A stretch of DNA of 27,945 bases from VGPI01 sp964482845 (GTDB lineage Bacteria; Cloacimonadota; Cloacimonadia; Cloacimonadales; Cloacimonadaceae), in NCBI GenBank assembly GCA_964482845.1, contig CAYZZE010000013.1, positions 1-27,945 on the forward strand, written 5' to 3'. This document shows, in pieces, positions 1 to 8,330 of this stretch. Below the pieces are notes generated by a model. That model was given only the letters and a program-made list of their open reading frames with translations. It did no database searches and was not told the origin of the DNA. Within the stretch, counting starts at the first letter, position 1. Every line of letters starts with the position of its first letter. The position numbers were made by a program, and so were the translations under genes.

Positions 1-2
1 CG

Positions 3-111
3 GTTTCAATCCTTGGTTTAATGGAAGGGGGGGATAAACGTGACATTATCTATCCCCCCGCTGCCGTGTCAAGAGTTTCAATCCTTGGTTTAATGGAAGG
101 GGGGGATAAAC
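3..111 (-). CRISPR. CRISPR array, leader-proximal end (two repeats, one spacer; continues off the left edge)
   Basis: Two identical 37-nt repeats lie at 3-39 and 75-111, separated by one 35-nt spacer at 40-74. On the plus strand each begins GTTTCAAT and ends GGGGGGGATAAAC. On the minus strand each therefore ends ATTGAAAC, the usual 8-nt 5' handle of type I-B crRNAs, so the array is transcribed leftward like the cas genes. Minus-strand repeat RNA can form a 4-bp stem, CCUU with AAGG, whose 3' side is followed at once by AUUGAAAC, which fits Cas6 cutting at the base of the stem. Each repeat carries a run of seven G (seven C in the crRNA). The array touches the left edge, so its full length is unknown. 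The visible spacer is the one nearest the leader and hence probably the newest. Confidence 0.93.
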
Positions 112-293
112 CCATGTTCAATCTTAAGTATATATAGATCTTTGCTTTGTGCTAAAATTCCGGCAGAAGATAAACCGGAATCAGCGGGCTTATCAGACCA
201 CAAATCATCCGATAATAACTTTTCAGACACATTAAAACACGCTATACTCGGCATCAAAGAACTATTCAGCACAGTTTCAGTCATATAATGGTC
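112..293 (-). promoter_or_regulatory. CRISPR leader
   Basis: This 182-bp stretch lies between the first repeat and the cas4 stop codon. Because the handle-bearing end of the repeats shows leftward transcription, this side is the leader. It contains a candidate array promoter (described separately) and a dyad, ATTCCGG (157-163) and CCGGAAT (175-181), with an 11-nt centre, directly upstream of the -35 box. The role as leader is inferred from orientation and position. Confidence 0.7.
127..155 (-). promoter_or_regulatory. candidate pre-crRNA promoter in the leader
   Basis: On the minus strand, TTAGCA (150-155, four of six to the -35 consensus) is followed after 17 nt by TATACT (127-132, five of six to the -10 consensus). 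Transcription would start near position 120, about 8-10 nt before the first repeat. Spacing and location are right, but this is pattern reading only. Confidence 0.45.
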
Positions 294-887
294 TCAGACA
301 ACGCAGAGATTCCTGTAGGTGCAATCAGCACATTTAGATTTTGTACTCGTTGCTTTTGGGTACAGGGACAGACTAATGATCTCAAATACATTGTCAAGGA
401 TATTGATGGCTTTTCTCTTGTCTTCTGCCGTGGTGGGTATAGATTCAAGGTGGTTGTTGCTCCGGACATACACGATGAAGGCTTTATCAACAGGTTTGTG
501 AAAATGCTCTTCGATCAGTAGGGCATAAAGCACTTGCTGTGTTTTGAGGGTCTTATAGACTCGATTTTCCCAATAGGCATATTTATAATCCAGCGGGGCG
601 GCAGTGCCATCTTTGAGGATCAGCACTTCATCCACTCTCCCCACTAATCTTAAGGTTTCGGAGGATAGATAAACATCGGCGAATTTTTCGATGGCACCGA
701 TTTTTGATCTCAGGTAGTCCTTGTTTCTGACCAGTTTGAGTTGATGGATATTTCTGCCTTTGTTAACCAGATTCCTCCGGTGTTCGTGTTGGGATATTTT
801 GAGGACATTCAGAAAATAGACGAATCTGGGACAGAATAGAAATTCGATGACGTCTGAGGGTGTAATGAACTGAGAAGCGTTATCCAT
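294..887 (-). CDS. cas4: Cas4, RecB-like exonuclease of spacer acquisition
   Basis: Cas4 trims prespacers and helps Cas1-Cas2 choose PAM-adjacent DNA in the right orientation. The 197-residue protein shows the family layout: an N-terminal cysteine in FCPRFVYF, a conserved histidine in GRNIHQ, the nuclease motifs GRVDEVL and PLDYKYA, then QVLYALL, and a C-terminal cysteine cluster CADCTYRNLC. Together with the N-terminal cysteine these would hold the Fe-S cluster. The start lies 2 nt after the cas2 stop; no strong ribosome binding site is visible, so coupled translation is likely. Its position after cas2, next to the leader, differs from the common I-B order in which cas4 precedes cas1. Motifs look intact. 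Confidence 0.93.
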   Translation of the reverse strand: MDNASQFITPSDVIEFLFCPRFVYFLNVLKISQHEHRRNLVNKGRNIHQLKLVRNKDYLRSKIGAIEKFADVYLSSETLRLVGRVDEVLILKDGTAAPLDYKYAYWENRVYKTLKTQQVLYALLIEEHFHKPVDKAFIVYVRSNNHLESIPTTAEDKRKAINILDNVFEIISLSLYPKATSTKSKCADCTYRNLCVV

Positions 888-889
888 AA

Positions 890-1180
890 CTAAAGAAGGA
901 GAGCCTTTATTTCGTCTGTGATCAGTTGCTCATCAAAGGCCTGACCGAGTAGGATGCACTGGTCAAAATCCTCCCGACACATTGGGAAGACATAGAGTTT
1001 ATCGATTTCACTATCGATCAAATCCTCAATCTGACTGATCAATTCTTTGCGCTGGGTCTTATTCAAATCACCGAGAAAAACCGAGTATTGAACCCGATAG
1101 ATACCTGCTTTTTCACAGCACTTTGCCACCTTATTGCGGCTTTTATCTTTCTGAATATCATAGAGAACCCAGGTTAGCAT
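890..1180 (-). CDS. cas2: Cas2, structural subunit of the spacer integrase
   Basis: Cas2 forms the dimer that bridges two Cas1 dimers in the integration complex. The 96-residue protein has the ferredoxin-like start MLTWVLYDIQKDKSRNKVAK with the conserved aspartate in YDI, then GIYRVQYSVFLGDL, which is typical of the family. Length is normal. The ATG at 1178-1180 overlaps the cas1 stop by 7 nt. A GAGAGG ribosome binding site lies at 1185-1190, 4 nt upstream, which supports this start. It is part of the cas operon and probably co-expressed with cas1 and cas4. Confidence 0.95.
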   Translation of the reverse strand: MLTWVLYDIQKDKSRNKVAKCCEKAGIYRVQYSVFLGDLNKTQRKELISQIEDLIDSEIDKLYVFPMCREDFDQCILLGQAFDEQLITDEIKALLL

Positions 1181-2247
1181 ATATCCTCTCCGTCTTGATC
1201 AAGAGAATCGTAATCTGGAAAGCGATCCAAAAAGTTATCCAGTTTTCTGCCAATGGATGCTTCCAGATAGGTTGAACGCTTTCCGATAAGATAGTTGGCA
1301 AAGGCATGGGCATCGGTTTGAATTTGATCAATTCGTTTACGATTTTTGTTGTGATAGCGAATCACCTCGGTAAAGTATTCCAGCAGATAAGGAGCAAAGA
1401 ACTTCTTGCCATTGGTATTTAGGGCAATTCCCTTGTGTATCTGGTCATAGAATTCGGGATCAATCTTCCGGCGGGAAAACATATAGAAGACGGGCTCGTC
1501 AATCAGGATTCGATAGGGCTCGATAAAATCGAAAACGAAGGACTTTTTGTTGTAGTTATCGGTATGTAGTAGTCCGATATAGGGATCGAGTCCGGCAATG
1601 ATGAGAGCACGCTCGACTTTGCTGTAAAGAATACCATATCCGTAGTTCAGAAATGCATTAAAGGAGTCGTGGGCAGGTCGGGAGGATCGTCCTTCAAATC
1701 TAAAATCTTCGGGTATCAGATCGGCAAGAATGGAGAAGTAGATCTTTGATGCGCCACCTTCCCACCCCATAAAAGAACCGGATGCCTCGTCCAGAGGACA
1801 TTTACATGTCTTGACGGAGATGGCAAATTGCCACATCCGGTACAGGTCATCTTCGTACTTGTCCCGAAACCTGTCTCTCTTTGACAGCAGTTTTTGGAGA
1901 AAACGGAATTGGTTCTTAATTTTGATGATGATCCTTTCCTTGATAAAATCCAGACCGTCATCATCCTTCAAGATTTCGAGTTGCCTACGGCGGATCAGGG
2001 TGGTGCTGCCAAGTTTGGGAAACCAGACACGGCCATAGGGATCGCCGTATTGATCCAGAAAAACGATATCAATATTGAATTCCAGTGCCATTTGGATGGC
2101 ATCGGAACTGATACTGACAGCGTTGCTGATAACAATGGAACTGATCCTTTCAGGTGACACCTTTACCTTTTTGCCGTCCAGAGTCAATTCAAACATGGCA
2201 TCTTTTTTCTTGATGAAAGCGCCGTAGGTATTGATGTGAAGTTCCAT
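1174..2247 (-). CDS. cas1: Cas1, spacer integrase
   Basis: Cas1 inserts new spacers at the leader end of the array. From the chosen start the protein is 357 residues and begins MELHINTYGAFI, as I-B Cas1 proteins usually do. The catalytic metal ligands are visible: Glu in GWEGG (about residue 163), His in GLLHTD (about 228) and the acidic pair in FDFIEPYR (about 240-243). An upstream ATG at 2265 would add six residues and overlap cas3; neither start has a strong ribosome binding site, and homology favours 2247. That start lies 2 nt after the cas3 stop, so coupled translation is likely. Confidence 0.94.
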   Translation of the reverse strand: MELHINTYGAFIKKKDAMFELTLDGKKVKVSPERISSIVISNAVSISSDAIQMALEFNIDIVFLDQYGDPYGRVWFPKLGSTTLIRRRQLEILKDDDGLDFIKERIIIKIKNQFRFLQKLLSKRDRFRDKYEDDLYRMWQFAISVKTCKCPLDEASGSFMGWEGGASKIYFSILADLIPEDFRFEGRSSRPAHDSFNAFLNYGYGILYSKVERALIIAGLDPYIGLLHTDNYNKKSFVFDFIEPYRILIDEPVFYMFSRRKIDPEFYDQIHKGIALNTNGKKFFAPYLLEYFTEVIRYHNKNRKRIDQIQTDAHAFANYLIGKRSTYLEASIGRKLDNFLDRFPDYDSLDQDGEDIC

Positions 2248-2249
2248 GG

Positions 2250-4637
2250 TTAGAAGGAGAGGCATGCGCCATGTTCGACTGGTTCAGTCAAAAATCCGGT
2301 TTCATGGCTGTAAGTCTTGTCAATTTCATCTTTAGGGATGTAATAGATATTGTCATCCAGCCTATTGACATAAGCCATTTGGATACTGTAGTTCTTGAAC
2401 TCAGATGGCTTGAGGTTTATTTGGAACTGAGTGAGGCTTTTATATGCACTGGCAATCCTCAGCCTTGCCATTGATTCTGTGTTCCCATCGAGACTCTTTA
2501 TATCCTTCAATACCTCGCGGGCTTCCAGCAAATCATCCATAGTCTTTTGAGCAAAATCTGTAAGAAGGATATACACCGAAATGCTGGCATATTTATCTTC
2601 AATTATGCGAAACTGGTCAATAGCCAATTGTCCTGTTATATCCTGATCGTAATTCAATTCCGCAATAGCCCTTAGAATTGCCTTGGCTTCAGCGGCATAT
2701 TCAAGGCTGTGATAGTACTTATCGATCAAACCTGCAAAATTTCGGCTTTCGATCATATCATGCCCGTATAGCACTTCCCTGGTTTTAGACAGAATATAGT
2801 TGTCATACACTTGCATTGAATACTCACGAGATTCTTTTGTGAGCTTTAGCAAATGCATCTCTCCGCCTAAGACGCCCAGTTCACCATTCCGATTGCATCG
2901 TCCCGCCACTTGGATAATCGAATCAAGGGGTCCAAAATCCCGATACACTCTACAAAAGCTGAGATCAACCCCGGCTTCGATGAGTTGTGTGGAGACCAGG
3001 ATTACTGGTTCATGGGCGTCCAAAGCATCTTTAATCCTCTTAATCATTGCCAAACGGCAGGCTGGAGTATGGAGTGTGGTAATGCAGAAAACGCTGAATT
3101 CGTTATCGTATTGTGCTTTTAACATATGATAAAGATCAACTGCACAACGCTTTGTATTCACCACGAATAGGGCATTTGCGAGACCTTGAAGCTCGAGTTG
3201 CCCCACAAACTCCTTCAGTTCGCAGGTCTTGTGGTGAATATTCAGTTTAACCCGATTGAATACGGGGTGCTGGAAGAGCTGATCGGGAGTGAGCTCGATA
3301 TAGCTATTGGGTTCAAATATAAATGGTTGAGTGGCAGTACAGGTGAGAATGTAAGTGTCAAACCTATCAGCCAACACAGAGAAGACATTTCTGAGCAGGG
3401 GGTAATACTTGGGAGGTAAGTTTTGAACCTCATCTAAAAGAATGATGGAATTGATGATATTGTGCAGTTTGCGAACCAGAGAATTGCGGGTACCGATCAG
3501 GGAGTGAAAGAGCTGCACAAAGGTTGATATCACGCAAGCAGAATTCCAGGAATCAGCAATCAGGTTGTCATTTAAAAAATCATGAAAATCATATTCATCA
3601 TCCCTGTCGGAACGAGAAAAATCAACGAGATGATGATGCTTTAACAGGATACTCGTATCCATGGCATCGAATCCATTGCTGCTCAATACATTCTCCACGA
3701 CTTCGTGATTCTGATCTATGATCGATGTATAGGGCAAGCAATACACCACTCTTCTGGGACGGGATAGACTCCTTTGTAAAGACTCGGCGAATCCCATGCA
3801 GGCAAGGGTTTTACCGCTACCTGTAGGAGCGCTCATCGCATAAGTCCTGGCGGTACTGGCATCAACGTTGCACGCTGCTTTGAGTAATTCTCCACGGATG
3901 AGGTTTAAATCATCCTTTGACCTTGTAAAACTGTCTAAAAGATTGTGAGGAGAGCAGGATAAGTTATTGCTTAAATTCTGGTCTGGTTCGCAGTCGATAC
4001 GGGCAGCATCAAACCTGTCGGCATCAATTAACACCGAGTAAAGCAGGTTCTGAATGAAGAAGCGTTCGATAGCTTTATCCCAAACATCACAACTCTCAAT
4101 CTCTTCCAAGGCGTAGCCGAGCTCAAGCAGGGATTCTTTGTTGAGTTGCGGAAAGATAATGTTATAGTTCGTTACAAAGGCTTGTAGTTCTCTTTCTCCG
4201 GCTATCTGAAGACGTATGTCCTCGTAGATCTTTAGTGTATTTGCGATCAGGATTCCTTGACCCAAGCCTTCAGACCCAAAAGAACTGAGGTTGCCATGAT
4301 GTCTTTGCACCGCCTTGAACCCGATGCCGGCAAAATTCCTCCACTTATCCTCAGCGAAGAGATTGTGATAAAGAATGATGGCTGAGACCAGGCTATGTCT
4401 GGAGTATATGGACCGCTCACCACCTTGAATGTATGCTTGGAAGTATGAACTTGCTTTGCCAATGTCATGCAATAAACCGATGAGAAAAGCCAAAGCAGCC
4501 AGATTGTCCTTAGTTACCGACTGAGTATTTAGAGAAAGCCTTTGGATGCGGGCTTGGCATCCTTGTGCAACACTGGTCAGATGCACAGACAAAGGCTTTC
4601 TCTGATACTTTTTTAAGGCGGGGTGGGAGATTATCAT
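2250..4637 (-). CDS. cas3: Cas3, HD nuclease-helicase effector
   Basis: Cas3 is recruited by Cascade to nick, unwind and degrade target DNA. The 795-residue protein is a single HD-helicase fusion. HD residues are His19, His57-Asp58 (LLHDIGK), His81 and His113-114. The SF2 helicase follows: Walker A SAPTGSGKT (about 269-277), DEVQ box (about 402-405), CTATQP (motif III), VVNTKR, STQLIEAGVDLS (motif V, about 549-560) and QVAGRCNRNG (motif VI, about 576-585). The start ATG shares one base with the cas5 stop (TAATG), a tight coupling. All catalytic motifs look intact, so the system should be interference-competent. Confidence 0.95.
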   Translation of the reverse strand: MIISHPALKKYQRKPLSVHLTSVAQGCQARIQRLSLNTQSVTKDNLAALAFLIGLLHDIGKASSYFQAYIQGGERSIYSRHSLVSAIILYHNLFAEDKWRNFAGIGFKAVQRHHGNLSSFGSEGLGQGILIANTLKIYEDIRLQIAGERELQAFVTNYNIIFPQLNKESLLELGYALEEIESCDVWDKAIERFFIQNLLYSVLIDADRFDAARIDCEPDQNLSNNLSCSPHNLLDSFTRSKDDLNLIRGELLKAACNVDASTARTYAMSAPTGSGKTLACMGFAESLQRSLSRPRRVVYCLPYTSIIDQNHEVVENVLSSNGFDAMDTSILLKHHHLVDFSRSDRDDEYDFHDFLNDNLIADSWNSACVISTFVQLFHSLIGTRNSLVRKLHNIINSIILLDEVQNLPPKYYPLLRNVFSVLADRFDTYILTCTATQPFIFEPNSYIELTPDQLFQHPVFNRVKLNIHHKTCELKEFVGQLELQGLANALFVVNTKRCAVDLYHMLKAQYDNEFSVFCITTLHTPACRLAMIKRIKDALDAHEPVILVSTQLIEAGVDLSFCRVYRDFGPLDSIIQVAGRCNRNGELGVLGGEMHLLKLTKESREYSMQVYDNYILSKTREVLYGHDMIESRNFAGLIDKYYHSLEYAAEAKAILRAIAELNYDQDITGQLAIDQFRIIEDKYASISVYILLTDFAQKTMDDLLEAREVLKDIKSLDGNTESMARLRIASAYKSLTQFQINLKPSEFKNYSIQMAYVNRLDDNIYYIPKDEIDKTYSHETGFLTEPVEHGACLSF

Positions 4638-5407
4638 TACAGGAAGCTTACCCTAGTTTTGGCTTCGTTGTCGAGCTCAACAAGATCAGTAAACACACCT
4701 GCCAGACGTTTTCCTGTGGTTTCAATGACTACATCAGCAAAACGGATAGAACGTCGGTATGTGCTTTTTCCCTTGGTCTCCAATTTCTGCTCCAGAGGCA
4801 TCCGCTCGATGCTAATGTGGAAGCATTCATTATCAAGCCTTACTATCCGATCCTTTGATATCACCGAATCAAGATAGTCCGAGCTTTCAATTATCGAGAT
4901 GTCCTCTTTGGGATACCTCTTCAATAAATCGATTTCGGCTCTGAACTGTCTTTGTCCCAGATAGACGTCAAAACCCAGATTCTGCATTAGTATTCGCTCT
5001 TCAAGTGAGTCCAAGATGGGATCAGCACCGTATTTGAATCCAAGATTGACGATCCAATTAAGCCTTTGACCTTTGGCAGGCATCAGCAGTTCCAAACGGC
5101 ACTGCAAATGTTCGGATACGTTATTGATATCCTTTTCCTTACCAGCGTAGTTCATGGTGAATAACTGCTTTCTAAACACTGAATTTGCCGGAACACAAAT
5201 GCCTATGTGCAAACAATCTGAGTTCAGGGTCTTGTAATATGAATCTCTGGGTAGCATTAGAATGGATGCCACCATGCCACAAATTGCTGTTCTTGGAGGT
5301 ATTGTGTAGGTTAGTGAGGACGCATTGGTGTAAAACTTGCGAAAGTGCGCCAGCTCTCCCGACAAACGAAGCTCCAGAATAGTATCGAAGTTATGCGATG
5401 CATTCAT
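4637..5407 (-). CDS. cas5: Cas5, I-B Cascade subunit
   Basis: Cas5 caps the 5' handle end of the crRNA in Cascade. The 256-residue protein has the family's N-terminal RAMP segment, with LRLSGELAHFRKFYTNA followed by YTIPPRTAICGMVASIL, the classic Cas5 signature. It most resembles the Cas5h/Hmari branch that travels with Csh1 and Csh2. The start at 5407 has a G-rich ribosome binding site (five G at 5413-5417, 5 nt upstream) and lies 12 nt after the cas7 stop. The stop overlaps the cas3 start by one base. The second-strand reading frames within it look like shadows. Confidence 0.92.
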   Translation of the reverse strand: MNASHNFDTILELRLSGELAHFRKFYTNASSLTYTIPPRTAICGMVASILMLPRDSYYKTLNSDCLHIGICVPANSVFRKQLFTMNYAGKEKDINNVSEHLQCRLELLMPAKGQRLNWIVNLGFKYGADPILDSLEERILMQNLGFDVYLGQRQFRAEIDLLKRYPKEDISIIESSDYLDSVISKDRIVRLDNECFHISIERMPLEQKLETKGKSTYRRSIRFADVVIETTGKRLAGVFTDLVELDNEAKTRVSFL

Positions 5408-5419
5408 AGTATCCCCCTG

Positions 5420-6292
5420 CTACAGAAGGGATAACTCATGTTTCCAAGCCTCGTTGACGAAGATATCTTCAAAATTATCAACTTCAGGCCGATCGTCTCT
5501 GAAACAGTGAACCTTGCTGATTTTATCCTCGTTATCACGCAAGTATTTTGCCAGACGGCTGAGATCGAGCTTGTAATCATCAGCCTTACGGATGAGTCTC
5601 AGGTTTTCGGCAACGACGCTACTTTTTCCGACGACACTTATCATAGGTCGCAGATCCTTGAGAAACTGATCTTTGCCTTTTAGCTCAACCCGTAAATACA
5701 AACGTGGATACTGGCCAATTTTTGATCTTGTCCGGGCAAGAGGAATGGCTTTGAGGATTGCTTCATCAAAAAGGCTTAGATCATCATCCGAGAGCTTTGT
5801 GCCCTGTGCAGCGTTGGCGTTTATGCTTCCCGAGAATGCGATCAGGGAATAGTGGATTCGGTAATCTTTGCCAATCCCTTGCCCGGAAGAAAAGCTGGAA
5901 GTAATAGTGCTGCTATCCACCATCTCCACAGGATGAAGAGAATATCCCCAATTGAATTGTATTGGGCCTGTATAGTGTCCTTCTTCACGCGTATCTTCTG
6001 CCGTAACAGCACCGAACATACGCACATCGATTAGGTCTGTATGAACGAGCTTGCCACCCTTGATTTGCTCGTTTCTTTCTTTGGCGTCTTTGGCTTTTGC
6101 AGTGATAAAGATCTCCCTACCCTTGATTGATTCGAGGTAGTCTCTGATGTAGCGTTTCAAGCGAACGTCTGATACCAGATTCGTGGATGTGTCATAATCC
6201 AATCTGGGCTTGTTTTCATTGTCCATGTCACCATTGGGATTGCACATTTGTGCGTCATAGAGAAAGAGGATTTCAGAATTGTTGCTAATCAT
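5420..6292 (-). CDS. cas7: Cas7 (Csh2-type), I-B Cascade backbone subunit
   Basis: Cas7 polymerises along the crRNA spacer as the Cascade backbone. The 290-residue protein begins MISNNSEILFLYDAQMCNPN and continues with the family segment NPNGDMDNENKPRLDYDT, then LVSDVRLKRYIRDYL, typical of Csh2. A longer reading from 6340 exists, but a perfect AGGAGG at 6299-6304, 6 nt before ATG 6290-6292, decides the start. This gives an 8-nt overlap with the end of cas8b instead of 56. The strong ribosome binding site fits a subunit needed in several copies. Confidence 0.94.
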   Translation of the reverse strand: MISNNSEILFLYDAQMCNPNGDMDNENKPRLDYDTSTNLVSDVRLKRYIRDYLESIKGREIFITAKAKDAKERNEQIKGGKLVHTDLIDVRMFGAVTAEDTREEGHYTGPIQFNWGYSLHPVEMVDSSTITSSFSSGQGIGKDYRIHYSLIAFSGSINANAAQGTKLSDDDLSLFDEAILKAIPLARTRSKIGQYPRLYLRVELKGKDQFLKDLRPMISVVGKSSVVAENLRLIRKADDYKLDLSRLAKYLRDNEDKISKVHCFRDDRPEVDNFEDIFVNEAWKHELSLL

Positions 6293-6728
6293 TTTGTGCC
6301 TCCTGGCTGTCTTTCTTTGCTTGTTGCTTTCTAGATTCAATCAAACTTACATAGCTGTTGTATGCCCTACCGCCAAGGATATGGAAGACTGTCTCTTCAG
6401 GACTATATGAACTGCTTGCGAGTTTGATCATGCACTCTCGGTAATAAGCATCAGTTATGGGATCATTATATACATCATATACATCCCATACCTCACGTAG
6501 GTCATCAATCACTGCCATTACGGATTTTACTCTTTGCACAGGGATTCCACGTAGGTTCAACTTACTAATGGCGGTTTTCCTGATGCCTTTTTTCCCCTGC
6601 TTTCGCTCAATTTCTGAGATGTAAACACCCAGAATGAACAGACCTTGAGCGAGGTAATCATTCTGATACACTTCGGAATTGTTGGCAAAGTAATCCAGAA
6701 GTGACTGCTTTTCCAGTGTTGTTGTCAT
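6285..6728 (-). CDS. cas11b: predicted Cas11b small subunit, internal start within cas8b
   Basis: A second translation start lies inside cas8b in the same frame. GGGAGG at 6737-6742 stands 8 nt before ATG 6726-6728 (codon 535 of cas8b), separated by an A-rich stretch. The product would be the C-terminal 147 residues of Cas8b, starting MTTTLEKQSLLDYFANN, a mostly helical segment of the size expected for Cas11. Independent translation of a Cas11 small subunit from within cas8 has been shown experimentally for type I-B, I-C and I-D systems. That it happens here is inferred from the unusually good ribosome binding site in the middle of a gene. Confidence 0.72.
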   Translation of the reverse strand: MTTTLEKQSLLDYFANNSEVYQNDYLAQGLFILGVYISEIERKQGKKGIRKTAISKLNLRGIPVQRVKSVMAVIDDLREVWDVYDVYNDPITDAYYRECMIKLASSSYSPEETVFHILGGRAYNSYVSLIESRKQQAKKDSQEAQND

Positions 6729-8330
6729 GTTTTTTTCCTCCCGGCTTTTCAGCCCGCTTAGTTGTTTAAAGTGGATTAAGTGTTTAAGATACAACATCAT
6801 CAGATAAGGTGACAAATCCAAGGCATAAGTGGAGTTATCCCCAATGTTATTACGTTTACGGGAATGGATATCCACAAATTGCTTGATTATCAGGTCATAG
6901 CTCAATTCCTGAGTGTAAAGGTATACTGATAAGAGACTTAGGATGTCACGATTGATTTTTTGATAGTCAATGGGTTTAAGATTGGGATGGGATTCTTGTG
7001 AAGGCAACAAGAGAAAACGCAGACCTTCAAAGGAAAGACCATAATCACTATTAAAGAGATCCGGCAAACCGTGGGCAAGGCTTAATCTGTCCAGATCCTC
7101 ATTCTTCCCAACCAGTGACGATAGGTTTACACCCTCAATCAATCGGTTAACGATGAATTCCTGCTTGTTTGCACTCGGTTTATTGTAAAAAAACAATGTG
7201 AATCCTCCCAAGCGGGTTTGAAGTTGTTTTACAGTGCTCAGTGAATTTTGGTACTCTGTTCTGCTTCTTCGCCTTAAAAGCCTCGGTATCGATAGCATCA
7301 TATCCGGAGCAATGACTAACTCATGGTTGTCTTGAGAAATTGAAAATTCCGGCATTACAAAGCAGTCTAAGCCCAGAAGGAAGGTTTTGAATCTTGTGCT
7401 CGTATAATGGGATCCGACTGTAACTTCATTATAGCAGTTCTTACACATTGAAAAAGCATTTTTGCTCATACTGGCAGATACACCATCGGAAAAATAAGGG
7501 TTTGTTACACCATAAAACTTATGCTTTAGAAACACTTTTTCGGAGAGATTTGCATTATCCGAGCAGATATGGCAATAGCCGTGATTCTTGGAATCTGCAA
7601 ATTGCTTGTCTATGATATGGTAGAACAAAACATCCAGATAACATTCGGCGATTTCATCGATTTCATGTATGAATCTGCCGTCAATGGTGAGAGCGTAGGC
7701 TTGCTTTTCTCCAGTGATTTCCGCCAGATGCTTGTCAAAATAGTTCTTAGTGGACTTTTTTCGAGCCTTTTCTAAGTCTTTTTTATTCGAGATGCCACTG
7801 AGACTCTCGTCGATTTCTGGATCAGGAAAGCCATCAACTTGGTCATCGGGTAGAAGTCTGTAGTTTGGTCGGAGCCCAAAAGCATCATCAAGGAAGAAAT
7901 CATCGCGGATATGCTGTAGGTAACTAATGCATGGATCTACCTTGTCCGGATTGCTCCAACGGATTTTCTTACGATTTGCCTGTATATACTCCAGCAACGA
8001 AAAAGCCAAAATTGACTTGTTACTAACGTGGGAAGCGTAGATGTTTGGATCGCCCGGAGCATAATTTACAAAGATGAGTTTCTCTTCGCAAATGCCTTCA
8101 TCGATCTCATTACCCGCGGTAAAGCGAACTTGTTTGTTTTCAGTGTCCAGATTCATCTGCACAATTCTGCCTCTCATTTTGGCATTTGAACTCTTTTGCT
8201 TGTACTCGAAAGATGAATCTTCGGCGCAGTATTGCTTTACTAGGTACCTCTTTTTTTCGGCTAGTGACATCTCCGAGAAGTGATCACTCTGCATCTTAAG
8301 TTTTCCGATCTGGCGATAGGTACTTATCAT
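6285..8330 (-). CDS. cas8b: Cas8b (Csh1/TM1802 type), Cascade large subunit
   Basis: The large subunit recognises the PAM and helps open target DNA. The 681-residue protein matches the Csh1/TM1802 group. A zinc-binding pair of knuckles is visible, CHIC (Cys253, Cys256) and CKNC (Cys296, Cys299), flanking a loop. The C-terminal region after residue 535 is the predicted Cas11b module. The start at 8328-8330 overlaps the cas6 stop as ATGA, a sign of coupled translation, and the stop overlaps cas7. Cas8 proteins diverge fast, so the call leans on the zinc knuckles and on the position between cas6 and cas7. Confidence 0.9.
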   Translation of the reverse strand: MISTYRQIGKLKMQSDHFSEMSLAEKKRYLVKQYCAEDSSFEYKQKSSNAKMRGRIVQMNLDTENKQVRFTAGNEIDEGICEEKLIFVNYAPGDPNIYASHVSNKSILAFSLLEYIQANRKKIRWSNPDKVDPCISYLQHIRDDFFLDDAFGLRPNYRLLPDDQVDGFPDPEIDESLSGISNKKDLEKARKKSTKNYFDKHLAEITGEKQAYALTIDGRFIHEIDEIAECYLDVLFYHIIDKQFADSKNHGYCHICSDNANLSEKVFLKHKFYGVTNPYFSDGVSASMSKNAFSMCKNCYNEVTVGSHYTSTRFKTFLLGLDCFVMPEFSISQDNHELVIAPDMMLSIPRLLRRRSRTEYQNSLSTVKQLQTRLGGFTLFFYNKPSANKQEFIVNRLIEGVNLSSLVGKNEDLDRLSLAHGLPDLFNSDYGLSFEGLRFLLLPSQESHPNLKPIDYQKINRDILSLLSVYLYTQELSYDLIIKQFVDIHSRKRNNIGDNSTYALDLSPYLMMLYLKHLIHFKQLSGLKSREEKNMTTTLEKQSLLDYFANNSEVYQNDYLAQGLFILGVYISEIERKQGKKGIRKTAISKLNLRGIPVQRVKSVMAVIDDLREVWDVYDVYNDPITDAYYRECMIKLASSSYSPEETVFHILGGRAYNSYVSLIESRKQQAKKDSQEAQND

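Noticed and set aside
90..284. 64-codon minus-strand frame between cas4 and the array
   Set aside because: Its last codons are read through the first CRISPR repeat, it has no clear ribosome binding site, and the stretch is explained as the leader.
6285..6340. A 56-bp overlap of cas7 with cas8b from the upstream ATG at 6340
   Set aside because: A perfect AGGAGG 6 nt before ATG 6292, together with the family N-terminus, shows the true overlap is 8 nt.
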